Assembly: GCA_963921425.1 (NCBI GenBank)
Contig: OY992840.1
Location: 9,364,501 to 9,428,500, forward strand
DNA length: 64,000 nt
Source of the DNA: Dryas octopetala
Taxonomy: Eukaryota > Streptophyta > Magnoliopsida > Rosales > Rosaceae
Direction of reading: 5' to 3'
Position numbers and translations under genes: made by a program. The notes under the pieces are model-generated. The model saw only the letters and a list, made by a program, of their open reading frames with translations, made no database searches and was not told the origin of the DNA. Below, one piece after another: positions 1-12,555 of this stretch; position 1 is the first letter of the stretch; every line of letters starts with the position of its first letter.

Positions 1-3000
1 ATATATGGAGAGGTGATGGAGATGGTGATAAATCCTCAAGTTCAGGGAAGGCCAAAACCATTCATCCACCCATTGAAACCCATTGGCATCTCCCTCCTCA
101 ACCAGGGAAAAAGTCTTCTTCAATGTCAAGCTTAGGCTTCAAGTCATTGTCGCTCAAGTTTCGTAAACTTGGAGGGAGTAGTAAGAGCTTGAAAATGGTT
201 CTTGGAGGAGTTCATGATCCAAAAGATGAAAAACTTGTTGAATCTCTCAGGGAAATGCTTTTTCTTGAGGGTCAACTTCCTCCACAGCACAATGATTATC
301 ATACCCTTTTAAGGTAAGTTTGATGGCAACATTATCACATACATGAATAACATGCAAAGTGTTTCTCATTTTTCCATTGAAAACAAGTGATTTTTAAACA
401 TGCATACTTCTGTTGGTACGCAATGTTTGTAGACGAATGTTAGCTAATTCATATACATTGTTAGTAGTAGGAGGTTTTGGATTCATACCTCAAAATCCAT
501 CCCATTTCTTTGTGGTTTGCAAGATGTAAGGTGCACCTATATGTTTGTTTCTCCGAGTTTAAAATTTTGGGGTTTGGTGGTTGCCTAAATGCTTAACAAT
601 TAATGGTATCATTGATAATGTTTTACTATGATTTGTTTTTTTAGGTTTCTCCGAATGAGGGACTTTGATGTCGCTAAAGCAAAAGATGCGTTCTTGATTT
701 ATCTTAAGTGGCGAGAGGATAATATGGTTGATGCAATTCCAAAGGTGAGTTTCAAACTGAATTTTCCTATATTTTCTACTAGAAATTGTGTGGAAAATCA
801 TGTATGATATTGGTTTTCCAGCATGACATCTTATCAGTTCCAAGTAATAGAATCCATTTGGTGTTTTGGAAAAGCAGATTTTCCAGAAATGGCATTTGAA
901 TTGAATTTGGTGTGCTTGAATCACAATGCAGGGTTTCTTCATTTCCTCCCTGAGAGCACAATAATGCAGTTGCATTTTGATAACTCTTCATTAAAAGCAT
1001 TGATTTTTTGGCTAGCTAATATAAGATGTTGTAAGGTTATTAAGATGATTTAAAACCTGAGTTTTCAATACTGTAAACTCTCACCTGCTTCCAAACTTAG
1101 TCTTCAATTTGTAGTCATCATCTATCACCAGTCATTGTTTTCCATACACCATTTTCCAAGTTGTCTTCTGCTATCTAACTGGAAAAAAATTAAAATTGAA
1201 AGAACATCTTCTACCTTATTCGTTTTTTTTTTTTTGGTTACAAAAAATGAGATATATGATGAGGTTCTGGTGCTTTAATCAATAAGATACTTGTGGGATT
1301 AATTATTGCAGGAGTTTAAGTTTGAGGAATATGAAGCAGTAAAGAAATGCTATCCTCACGGATATCATGGGGTAGACCGATATGGTAGACCAGTATACAT
1401 CGAAAGGATTGGGATGGTAGACCTTAACAAACTACTGCAAGTAACTACCCTTGAAAGATTTACAAAGCATCATGTGTCCGAACAAGAGAAAACATTAAAT
1501 TTTAGATACCCTGCATGTTCAATTGCAGCTAAGAGGCATGTAGCATCTACAACAAGCATTTTAGATGTGCATGGAGTGGTGAGTATCTTTTTCTCATAGT
1601 CCATCTAGAGCTAACCTTTCAACATAGAGTTATTTATCACTTTATCTATACAAGTCAATGTGATCCATGATCTTGCTAAAGACTATCTGTATATAATTAT
1701 TGACATTTTCCCCAAAGAGTTAAATCTACTGAAGTATTGGCACAGTGTGTTGCTAGCTTATAGTACTGAAGGACATGAACTCTGTGTGAGACAGAGAAAT
1801 TCTGTTTTTTTAGTTGTTTACAAATTCCATGCAATTAAGCCTGTTTGGGGGCTTGGCACTCGAATTCTGGTTCCAAAATTTTCTTTGTTCTTCATGAAGG
1901 TTGATTTTTATTTAACAAAAATCAATTTCATGCCATTAACCTTTTGTTGGTTATAACTATTGTTGTTGACTTTAAATACCAAGTTCTAAATTGTGAATTT
2001 TGTCTATGATTAGGGTCTGGCTAATTTCTCAAAGCCTGCAAGATATCTCTTTATGGAAATTCAGAAGATTGATAGCAATTACTACCCAGAGGTACGTGGG
2101 TTGTCATTGCCCTGCAGTGATGCTATGTGAACAAGAAGATGGTTGGATTGGTGAGTCAGGGGATTAGGACCTTGATTCCAAACAAAGATCAACATAATTG
2201 ATGATGATGATGTTATTGATGAGTTACTGAGTGTTACAAGGCTGTGTATTTTCATTAGAGAAAAAAAAGGCCAAGTCCCTTCTAAAAATTGGTGATTGGC
2301 CAGGTCCAAAGGATTCAACTTTAGATAACTCACTGGAGCTGAGGACATGTTTAGTTACACACACACTGCTAACAGACATGTTTAGTTTTTATGCTTATAT
2401 AGATTTGTCAATGACTTTGAGGCAATTGATATTTCAGACTCTAAATCGCCTCTTTATTGTCAATGCTGGATCCGGGTTTAAAATGCTGTGGAAAGCAGTG
2501 AAGGCTTTCCTTGATGCACGCACGTTAGCGAAGATTCAAGTAGGATTCTTTTCTCCATGTTAGATTAGCAGTCAGACAGTCACGCTGTCCTTTCAGATAG
2601 TGGAATAATTATTTTGAACATATGAGATTACTATTTCAGGTGCTGGGATACAATTATCAAAGTGACCTGTTTGATCTAGTTGATCAAAGGTAAGCATATC
2701 AAGTGCAAATTTGTACAGATTTGCATGAACAAGCACTGATGGTTTCTTGGTCCATTCATTCAGATATTTGTGCACATAAAATGTTATTTAAAACTCTCCT
2801 TATGGTGATGGTCCCACACTAATTGCTAAAATTCAATTCTGCAGTAATTTGCCAACTTTTCTGGGTGGAAGCTGCAGCTGTTCTGACTATGGGGGCTGCC
2901 TTTTTAGTGACAAAGGACCCTGGAATAATCCGGAAATTACAGAAATGCTTCAGGTCATCAAATTTTTAGGAAGATTTTCCTTCCAAAGTGTTTTAATGCA

Positions 3001-3877
3001 AGTTTTGTTGCATCAGATTATAGGCTTTTCAGGTAACATGTTTGCTTATAATTTTATCTATATCTTTCAGGCAATCTCTATGGGAAATGAGGTAAACAAT
3101 TATGAAGAAAACGGTACTAAGGATTCGGAAGAAGTGTTGGCGCGCAATAGGGTAATCACCTCTTATAACCAGGATCTTGCTTGCATAGTTCTGTTCAATA
3201 TCTAAAAAACTTGTACAGTTGAATTCCTGAAAGCACACACCATTCTATCTGCTTTGAGGTTACATTTCCCTTCTGCAGAAAACAAGCCTGGCATAATCTA
3301 GCACAATTTTCATTCAGATAGGTTGTTTGATGTACTTATTTTAGTTGCAAAAACATGAAATGTTTCTTTTGTTTCAATTTTTCTTGTCACGATTTCTCAA
3401 ACGTTTTTTGATATTTTTTATTTTTCATGACAATGAAATCATCTTAATAGTGCTCTCTTACTTAGTACTTTTGGATTCATCTTCTTTTTCTTTGTTGAAA
3501 AAAAGGACTTCAATTGAATCAGTTCATTGTGATCTAATGCATTTTGTGTGGAATTGCATCACAGAAAATCCAGGCTTTGGAAGCAGCACTTAGAGAAGCC
3601 AAAAAAGTGAGTTGGATACAAATACTTACGCCTCTTATTTCCATCATTTGCCCAGCAGATTGTGCAAACATATGCTAATTCTTGTTGTGTTGCAGAAAAT
3701 TGAAGCATTAGAAGCTGCTCTTGAGGAAACCAAGATAGTGAGTTCTAACTTCCCAGACATTTTTCTTCTTATTGGTATTAACCTGAATCATCTTTTATTG
3801 AGTCTCTCACTCTCTTCTCCTGACAGGTCTTGAAAGAACTTTGGCTGCATGCAGAAGACTTGAGATCTACTTCTTAG
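1..3877 (+). CDS. SEC14-like phosphatidylinositol/phosphatidylcholine transfer protein, 3' part
   Basis: Eleven exons can be read: (1)-313, 645-744, 1312-1578, 2014-2091, 2438-2539, 2640-2689, 2845-2953, 3071-3151, 3565-3606, 3696-3737 and 3827-3877. The frame is open back to the window edge, so the gene probably starts upstream. The visible part codes for 410 residues. The CRAL-TRIO N segment holds [17 protein letters not shown]. The SEC14 lipid-binding core shows [48 protein letters not shown] and [11 protein letters not shown], all close to the plant SFH family. SEC14 proteins exchange phosphatidylinositol and phosphatidylcholine and support phosphoinositide signalling and membrane traffic. 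The C-terminus is a short coiled coil made by two duplicated 14-residue exons. There is no nodulin-like tail, so this is the short SFH type. All introns seen are GT-AG. Confidence 0.93.
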
Positions 3878-5979
3878 GAAGTACAACCCAGCTCAAGTTA
3901 GCCAATAAAAATGTGTTCCTTTCTAAAGAAACACTATTAGGGCTCCTCCCAAGGGCTCTGCACTCCCTCCCCTTTTTCTATTCCCAAGCCAAAAATTTAT
4001 ATTTTTAGGGACTTCTAAATTGTCTTGTTTCTGTTAAAATCCATTCTGGAATCTGCATTGTGCATTTGTGCCATGAACCCACTTCGTGTCTTGTGCATGG
4101 GGATCAAGACTAACCAATAAATCAATGTTATGTATTCTTTTCTGGTTGCAAATTTGGAATTTAGACCACCTCTTCTTCTTCTTCTTCTTCTTCTTCTTCT
4201 TCTTCTTCTTCTTCTTCTTCTTCTTCTTCTTTATAGTTTATACAATTGGACCAACCTCAGTGGGTAGGCTTTGAAAACCTGACCTCAGCACTGGTTGGCT
4301 TTGTAACAGCAACAGTGGCATTATATAAGGAGTTTGATCAAGAGGGATTCCCACTGGGCCACTTAGTATAGATATGGACAAAAATATTTGTTATAATGCT
4401 AAAGATTTCCCATTTTTGACTTTGGAGTCAGTGTCAAATCCCGATATAGGACAAAATGCTTTTTAGAAAAGAAGGCAATGGTATGATCAACTTTGGTAAT
4501 GACTAATGACTTGTATTGTCATTTTCACATAACAGCACAATATTACTTTCTTTAGGGCCCCTTCCTCAACAAGATGTGGCTGATAATTGTTGTAATAATT
4601 CATGGCTGTAGTACAAATGAAATCCGATCCTTGGGAGCTTCAATGAGTGCCCATATCTCAAAGGTACATGCATATATGCAACAAGAATTTGGGTTTCAAT
4701 ACTCAAATTTTTAAAGAGCAAAAAAACCATGAAACATAATTCGATGATATCTTTAATCATTCTTTTGGTTCAATACAAATGCCGGTGTAAAATACAAAAC
4801 CTTTTCAAGTGTGATACTGATAGGGTTTCGTGGATCCCCTCATCCCAAGTTCTTGATATGCAGGGTATTGACACAAAATCTTCTTCAAAAATACCATTTC
4901 AAGTTATTAATTTTTTAGATTTTACTTAAGTACTCTAGATTTTTTTTAGCACAGCGAATATGATTTCTATGGATATCATAATCTCCTGTTCTTTAAGCTT
5001 TGGCATGCTCTCCAAGAAAAAAAAATCACACATGTCACATATACACCGATTAAAGAGCTTTTTTTTATATGGGACATTCATTTTTTAACTCATAAATTCG
5101 GATTACTTACATCATAGTGTAGAGGGTGATGCAGTTTCCCCATCACAAATTCGTGTTATCTTACCTTATATTTAGTTTGTCATGTTAAATTTAAACGATA
5201 TTTACTAACTGATTTAATAGTATTTCTCTTTATTTTGTTAAGAGAGATCTCAAATTCAAATCTTTACCACTCAATTCAACAAGATTTGAAGGACATTTTA
5301 GTCTATTCCAATGAAAAGTTAGTTAAAGTCTTAATTTTCTTTTAAGAAGTGCCATCTCAAAAAGATTAGCCATCTAGGGCTGATAATGGTCCTCCAGTGA
5401 AGCAAGCAGTGCTTGATGTAGGGTCTCGATCTTGTATACCCATTTTCCCTTTTGGGGTGTCCAATAATAACTCCTTTCCACTTTCCTCTTTAATGCTTCC
5501 CTTTCCATTAAAGCCTCTCCCATACCAAATTACCATTCAAAGCAATGCAACACCAACAACCGCAAAATAAAGTTCTACAAAAAATAATTAAAAAAAAAAA
5601 GAAGAAAAATTGAAAAAAAGAAAAAAAAAACAAAGAAAAAAAAAGAAAAAAAAAAAGAAGGTATAGAGAGATCACAGACTACAGAGAGAGACAGAGTCAC
5701 AGAGCGAGGCTTGAGTTGCGTTGTTCAACGCACGTTGATTCATAATTAGCAATTAGTAAATACTCATAACTCAAGAAGTCAGAGAAAAAAAAAAAAAAAA
5801 AACCAAAAGAGTATTTGTTTCTCAGAAACAGAAACACAAAATACAAAGAAAAACACTTTCACTCATAAATTCATTCACAATCATCATCATTTTCACAATT
5901 TCCGAACCCCTCTCTCTCGATCTCTCCGCCCATCTTTGTTTTCCAGTTCAAACCGAAAATCAACCGATCGATCAATCCA
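3878..5979. other. Spacer: SEC14-like 3' UTR and VAP promoter/5' UTR
   Basis: There is no supportable gene here. The first few hundred bases should be the 3' UTR of the upstream gene; AATAAA-like signals lie near 3904 and 4118. A long CTT microsatellite sits at 4171-4231. From about 5580 the DNA turns A-rich and then CT-rich (TCTCTCTCGATCTCTCCGCC near 5911-5930), as is common in plant 5' leaders just before the VAP start codon. Confidence 0.6.
4171..4231 (+). repeat. (CTT)n microsatellite
   Basis: About 20 copies of CTT lie 3' of the SEC14-like gene. The open frame across it is only read-through of the repeat. Confidence 0.95.
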
Positions 5980-7700
5980 ATGAGCATGGGCGAGCTTCTC
6001 AGCATCGAGCCTCTGGAGCTCAAGTTCCCCTGTCAGTAAATATTACCAAACGAAACGCTTTCTTTCCGATCTGTTTTTGTTTGTTTCTGTTTTTCAGGGC
6101 TTGCATGTTGCGGTTTTTGTTTCCATTTTCATCGTTTTTATTTTGGCTTTTTATTCAGTTGAATTGAAGAAACAGATCTCTTGCTCGCTTCTGCTGTCGA
6201 ATAAGACCGATAGCCATGTCGCTTTCAAGGTATTCCCTCCTCTCTTTTTTTGTTTTGTTTTTGCACATGTGCTTCAGCTTCAAATTGAAATTGAAATGCT
6301 TCTACGAATTATAATATTATGTCATCTTTTTCTTTTTTTTTTCTTTTCTAAGAATGCTTATATTCTCCATTTGGTTGTTGGGAAAATGTGGGAAAATTGT
6401 GAATGTGAACGCATCCACTCAATTAAGCTTGAATTATTCTTTTTTTTTTTTTTTTTTAATTTTGTTGCATTTGGCTGTGTTTGGGTATGTTGCAAATCAG
6501 ACAACATGAATAACAAAATTCAAATCCGAAATTTGTAATTAAGATTGGGTTTTTTTTTTTTTTAATAATTTATTGTGCTTTTCCTATAACCAAATTGCGG
6601 GTTGAGATGAAGCATGTATTTGTAAGGTTTCTAGGATGCTTTGGATGTTTGATATTGATTTGATTATGCTCAGGTCAAGACTACAAATCCCAAGAAGTAT
6701 TGTGTTCGTCCCAACACGGGAGTTGTCATGCCTCGATCCACATGTGATGTTATAGGTGCATAATGTTCATTTTGTTCTATGGTTTATATATATATATATA
6801 TGTTTTGTGGTTTTTATAGATATTAACGATTAATTATTGTTTTATCGTTGTTGTGATTTAGTTACAATGCAAGCACAGAAGGAGGCTCCTTCTGACATGC
6901 AATGCAAGGACAAGTTTCTGCTTCAGAGTGTAAAAACCAATGATGGTGCAACTTCAAAGGATATTACTCCAGAAGTGGTAGTTATATTATATTACACAAT
7001 GTTGTGAATTCTGATGTGTTTGTGTATTTTATGTTGAATGTTATTTATTTTTTGAATTGGGGTTGTGTAGTTCAATAAAGAGTCGGGAAATGTGGTTGAG
7101 GAGTGCAAATTGAAAGTGGTATATGTTTCTGCACCTCAACCACCTTCTCCAGTTCCAGAAGGGTCAGAAGAAGGGTCTTCACCAAGGGGTTCTTTTTCAG
7201 AGAATGGAAATGTGAATGGTGCTGAGTTTTCCAATGTGAGTACTTGATGAGTATAAGACTATATGATGAATTATTATCTTCAGTCAGCAGAAAGATATTG
7301 ATTGGCATGCTGTTTATTGGCGATTACAGGCTCAAAGAGCATTTGTGGAGCGGCTTGATCCTCAGGACAGATCTGCAGAGGTAAATGCCTACACACACAG
7401 GACAAAATTCTAAGATTATGTAGTGCCTTATACCTTATCCAGTTCCTGAGTTTTTTTGTTTGTACTTCATAAGGTCTGTTATGTTTGTTTTTAGGTCGGA
7501 TGCCTGTTACATTGTTCTGCTTTTTAATTATCATTATGATTGAGTTGTGTACAAGCTTAGTAGAAAGAATTATAAATTGGTTTCTGAACTAGTTACTGTG
7601 ACAACAAGCTTCATGTGACCTTGCTTAGTATCTTGTGTATCTATTTGATAATTGGGTTGATGTTTTATGATGCTAACAAAACCTGTCTAGCCTGATATTT

Positions 7701-7736
<36 letters not shown>

Positions 7737-9472
7737 CATGCACTCATGAGCACACATGGAATAGTATTTTTTTTTTTTCTGGGCTTTATTGTACTACAGT
7801 TATCGCTGGTGCAATCCTTTATAGTGTGATTTATCTTATACTTGTTATCCATGCATGTACATTTATCCTCAAACTACAGAAAAATAACATCAAATGTCTG
7901 TCGGGTATTGTATGTGGAATTTGAATTCTGTTGTCTTGCATAACATGGAATGTTGTACTAAGATGTTTTCCTTGTTTTGCAATTCATGCTTACAGAATTT
8001 TAGTATGGCACAATGTTCTCTTTCATGATCCTTTTGTACATAAATGGCTATATATTAGGATGAACCCGTCATTAGAGAAATGACTGTAATCACTGTTTTT
8101 CCCCCTGGTTTAGTTACCTTTCAGAGTTCAGCCTTACCTGAATCTGGGGATTGTCAGAAAATGATGGAAAATTTTCGGACTCCAGCTTTTGGTTTTTTGT
8201 GATTGTTCCTTGGATGACGAGTGTTATTTCTTGCTTATTTGACTGTCTTAGAGATCTAGTTGTGGCCTATCAAAGCATCATCAACATGCCAGATATCTCA
8301 AAAGAGCTATTTTATGTTTTTAATGGGGCTTGAAACTCTACCATTTCTTGCAAATGCCTTTCATTTGCAAGATTTGAGTGTTTCCTGCATCTTATTAAGA
8401 AACAACCAATATTGAATTGGTGAGTAAGCTACACAAGTGAATCATGTAAGCTGCATCCACTTCTGCTGTTGATACTGTTGCTTATGCCATAAGTAGTAGG
8501 TCTCTACCATTTAACTTTTGGTGTTTCCAGTCTAGTCTTAATCCTTTTACTTGTATAATTGCAGGCAAAAGCGCTTATTTTGAAACTGACAGAGGAAAAG
8601 AATAGTGCACTTCAACAAAGTAGCCGGCTTCGTCAGGAGCTGGTGAGAGTTTATGAAATTTCTATGGAATTATGTTTGTCCTCTTCTTTATTCTGTATTG
8701 ATTGTGTAATGCCAATTTGCCTATGGATTGTGTATTGATTCTATGAAATTTCTATGGAATTGTGTAAGGCCTATTGAAAGGTCACCGTAAGTAGATATAC
8801 TTATCACTCACTAGTTATGACTTATGAGTACTAGATCTTGATTTGGCCAAAGAGAAGAAAGAGTACTAAGCATTGTTTAGAAGAACAGAGGGTAGATTAG
8901 GGAGGTTATAGTAACTTTCATGTTGTCTTTGTTCTTTTCAAAACCTTTTTGACTCATTGATTTGTGTATATAGTACCAAAATGTAGAATGCAAAATTTGT
9001 TTCCTTATTATACTGATTTAGATTTGTTTTCTTATTTAACTTTTCTGAAGTTTCTACATCTACTTTCAAAGGCTACAGTAATTTTCCCATCCTATTATAC
9101 TAATATATTTTTGCGAATTGGATGTGATGTGAAGCTTATGGTTCTGTCTCTACATCATTAAATAGGGAATATGAAAACTATGTTAAAAATATGGAAGTAA
9201 GAGCAAATGGATAAAAGCGTGGTCGCTTGGTATTAATCATTCTCTTTTATTCACGATGAAAAGGCATTTAACAATTTCTTCCATGGATTTCACATTTCTG
9301 CATTGTTATTCTCTTGCTTCCCAAATATTGTTTTGCTTTTTCTTATTAAGTTATTGTGTAGGAACTCTTGAGGCACAAAGGGGCCAAAAGTGGTGGTGGT
9401 GTTTCGATCATTTTTGTCATTATTGTTGCATTGCTTGGCATACTTTTGGGTTACCTCATAAAGAAGTCATAA
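5980..9472 (+). CDS. VAP27-type vesicle-associated membrane protein-associated protein
   Basis: Eight exons join in frame: 5980-6031, 6159-6229, 6674-6755, 6862-6977, 7071-7235, 7330-7380, 8565-8642 and 9362-9472, giving 241 residues, the usual VAP27 length. The N-terminal MSP domain carries LSIEPLELKFPF, LSNKTDSHVAFKVKTTNPKK and YCVRPNTGVVMPRSTCDV, the surface that binds FFAT motifs. A Pro/Ser/Gly-rich linker (about residues 125-170) is followed by a coiled coil (AKALILKLTEEKNSALQQ) and a C-terminal membrane anchor of about 19 residues ending LLGYLIKKS. VAPs sit in the ER membrane and tether it to the plasma membrane, endosomes and cytoskeleton. The first ATG (MSMGELLSIEP) is taken as the start; the ATG two codons later is also possible. 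The first intron's donor is GTCAGT. The 1.2-kb intron 6 holds a CA microsatellite. Confidence 0.95.
7705..7734 (+). repeat. (CA)n microsatellite in VAP intron 6
   Basis: Fifteen CA units lie in the large intron between the linker exon and the coiled-coil exon. Confidence 0.95.
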
Positions 9473-11462
9473 GCACTCTGTTCTGGATCTTTTGTCAAAC
9501 TGGTTCCTTCTCAGTCATTGAAGAATGATTGCGGAAGGAGAAATTAAGAAGCGGTGATCATTTTTAGTTAGCTTTGCGAAAGTTTCCAAACTTTGCTTAG
9601 ATGGGGTCATGGATCTGTAGGTGCTGGAATTCTAGAATAGTGCGTGGAACTCGATGGTAAACTTACATTATTTTTGTAACTTAAGAGGATGATTTTCACT
9701 TTGTTTCTCTTTTTGTGGTTCAACTTGAGAGATTTTGGTTAACTGTATCTCTGATGGTTAATAATTTTATACATCTCAGTGTGATGTAAAACATGTGTTC
9801 ATTTGTTTTATATTGTTTTTGTTTGTCTGTAGCTATCCTAATGAATCTCGGATTCTCATTTATTTATTTGTTTTTGTGTTTGGTTGTTTGGGTTGATGAA
9901 TCTAAACCTCTCCTCTAAACTTTGGGTTGTATGGGCAAACAACAATTGTGCATACTATTTTATTGGTTTGCATTGAATATTGATAGTAACTATTTGTCCA
10001 GACTTGGTAATAAAGTATCTTAAAATTCTTAATTATTCCATGTCAAGTTGATTCCTAGGTCCCACCTTGACTGGCCATATGTTAAGGTTGTTTGATTCGA
10101 AGAAACAGGAGGCCTGAACTGAAGGTTCTAAAGTCTAAACCTTCACTTTTGATTTTGCTTATGCATCATTTGCTTATTTTTTGTTGTCTTTTGTCTTTTG
10201 TAACTATTTAGTTAAATTGGTTGAAAATGATATTAACAATATATCTCTACCTTAATATACTTGCGTCTGATCCAGATCACGAATATGATGATGACTGAAT
10301 TTTAATGTACATCCTTTTCTTAATTTAATTAACAAAACTAAAGTTCGTAGAGCATCCAACTCAAAAGATGGGCAACCTTATAATGAGAACTTCTATCAAC
10401 ATCTAATGGTCAGAAGTGTCTAGTGGATTACATGTAGTGATTGCAAGGTAGAATTTTTCTCTCATGAGAGTTTGAACTCACCCATGAGTGTAGGAATTTT
10501 TATCACAAGCGTTCAAATCTTGACTAGTGTAACTCATCGAGAATTACACTATCTCATGTGGGAATTTTCCACTTCAACATATGTGGTTAGGGGCACATAT
10601 TTCTTCCCTTCCCTTCTGCACGCGTTAAACATACCATGCAGTAACATACACAGCATTTGAGTACCACTTAAATTAGTAAATAAAAGTGAAGTTGGTGAAT
10701 AATTGGCAGTTAGGGGTCCATGAGAGAGTCTTTCACGGGACTACCCAAATGGAGCATCCTTTCAAAATGAGGTGATACCCATAACTTATGAAGCCAACTT
10801 CATTGTGAGAGTATGTCCCATTGAACAATTAAAGTGGGTTCCTTCTAAAATAACTTGTGTGTAAGAAAAATAGTGAGATGACATCACAAACATGAGAGGG
10901 AAATTTCAAACATTAAGATGTGAGACTGCTTTTTTCTCATATTTGTGATGCCACGTTACTATCTTTACGTAAAAGTTATTCTCACTGAGGGTTAAGTGAA
11001 GGGTGATCCCAGAATGAGTGTCACCACTTCCTAGAGCTGGGTAAGAACATGCCCATTAACCCATCATGGAGATCATGGTACTTGGGCTTCAAGACTGAGC
11101 CAACTATAAATAGAAGAATCATGCTTCAAATTGGGGCACACAATCATTTTGAGAGTTTACACACTTATTAGAGCATTGAACTACTTAGGCATCAGAATAC
11201 CTTTTGCAGGTACACCACCCTATTTTGGAGTTTGAAGGTACGACATTGCCATCCAGCTTCACAGCATAATTTGGTGTAATTAGCAAATTTCTTACGAGGT
11301 GAGAAATTTTGATCTTAAAAGAGATGCTCTAATTTAGTAAGAATCGTATTTTTAATTGAAGTAGCTTTTTATTCTTTGTTTGGGACTCAAAAGTCTAAAG
11401 TCTAAACCCAAAACCCATAGGCCCAAATATAACGGTATTGAGATGAACATGAATGTGTTTGT
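9473..11462. other. Spacer between VAP and small HSP genes
   Basis: The first ~400 bases are the VAP 3' UTR and downstream DNA. No reading frame resembles a gene. The part from about 11000 to 11275 looks like an LTR remnant and is listed separately. The rest is AT-rich and gives no clear signal. Confidence 0.55.
11000..11275 (+). mobile_element. Likely LTR fragment of a Gypsy-type retrotransposon (fossil)
   Basis: A promoter-like TATAAATAGAAG lies at 11105-11116, followed about 100 bases later by GAACTACTTAGGCATCAGAA and TTTTGCAGGTACACCACCC. This order (TATA box, short transcribed R/U5-like stretch, CTTAGGCAT..GCAGGTACCACCC end) is typical of LTRs in plant Gypsy elements. No second LTR, internal domain or flanking duplication is visible, so it is a broken, old solo or truncated LTR. 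The boundaries are approximate. Confidence 0.5.
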
Positions 11463-11559
11463 TTCTAGAACCTTCAGAGTATCCCTCAGCTCTGGAACCT
11501 TCTCCAACTCTCTCCCTCTTTCCCCTCTAATCGTCACAACTCAGTCTGCTCTATTTAAA
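11463..11559 (+). promoter_or_regulatory. Heat-shock elements and TATA box of the small HSP gene
   Basis: TTCTAGAACCTTC at 11463-11475 is a perfect three-unit heat-shock element (nTTCnnGAAnnTTCn), the site for trimeric heat-shock factors. A second pair GAACCTTC lies at 11495-11502. A TATA-like TATTTAAA follows at 11552-11559, about 145 bases before the start codon. Spacing and order fit a strongly heat-induced plant promoter. Confidence 0.9.
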
Positions 11560-11703
11560 ACCTCCTTCTCAAACCCACCACGTACCAAAAATATCCAAAC
11601 ACAGAGCACAACACCCAAACCTATCATCTTCCGTTTCTCTCTATCTCTCTCTGTTCAAGCTTAAACCTTCGAAAGCATCCCACATTCCTTAGCAACCAGA
11701 ACA

Positions 11704-12555
11704 ATGGCTTCGTCAGTTTCAATCCTTCTCAGAAGAGCCTCATCCCCAACTCTGTTTTCCAAGCTCTCCAACCCCATTCGCTCTGCCTCTGTAGCCCCCT
11801 CTGTTTCCCGCTTCTTCAATACCAACGCCCAGCTCACCAACTACGACGACGACGAGCGTTCGATTCCCGTCGATCGCGGCTCCGACAGATCCCTCTCTCG
11901 CCGCCGTGACTCTGCTCCCAGCTTATTTTCAGGTAGTTGTCATCTAGGTTCTTCCCATTTTCCCAAAATTTCAATCAACTAGTTTTATCGGAATTCAGGG
12001 TTATCTCAATTTGGTTTTGCCAATTTTTTGGTTTCATTGTATAGTATTCTGGATCAACTCAATTGGGTTTTGTTTATTTTTTTGGTTTATTGTATAGAAT
12101 ACATGGTGATCTGAATTGGGTTCTTGTCAATTTCGTGAGTTGCAGATGTGTTCGATCCATTTTCACCGACGAGGAGTCTGAGCCAAGTTCTGAACTTGAT
12201 GGACCAGATGATGGAGAACCCATTTCTCGGAGGCTCTAGAGGGTCGAGAAGAGGGTGGGATGTGAAGGAAAGCGAGGATGCTCTGTTTCTGAGGATGGAC
12301 ATGCCAGGGCTCGACAAGGAGGACGTGAAGGTGTCTGTGGAGCAGAACACGCTGATAGTGAAAGGGGAGGCCAAGGACGAAGAGGACGAAGAGAGTGGTG
12401 GGGGGAGAAGGGTTACTAGCAGACTGGATCTGCCTCCGAATCTGTACAAGCTTGATTCCATCAGGGCTGAGATGAAGAATGGGGTTCTGAAGTTGGTGGT
12501 TCCTAAGGTCAAAGAGGAGGAGAAGGAGAATGTGTTTCAGGTTAAGATTGAGTGA
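11704..12555 (+). CDS. Mitochondrial small heat-shock protein (HSP22/23.6-M type)
   Basis: Two exons, 11704-11932 and 12146-12555, give 212 residues, the usual length of the mitochondrial sHSP class. The N-terminus (MASSVSILLRRASSPTLFSK) is rich in Ser and Arg with no acids, as in mitochondrial presequences. Then comes a short class-specific block (PFSPTRSLSQVLNLMDQMMENP) split here as PFSPTRSLSQ and LNLMDQMMENP. The alpha-crystallin domain follows, with GWDVKESEDALFLRMDMPGL and ending KNGVLKLVVPKVKEEEK. sHSPs hold unfolding proteins in a refoldable state, here expected in the mitochondrial matrix. An intron between presequence and core is typical of organelle sHSP genes. Perfect heat-shock elements lie about 230 bases upstream. 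Confidence 0.96.

Noticed and set aside
4086-4274. 62-residue frame with a long Phe run
   Set aside because: It is the CTT microsatellite read in one phase.
6077-6538. 153-residue frame over VAP exon 2
   Set aside because: It is intron read-through around the real 71-base exon; splice borders and homology support the short exon.
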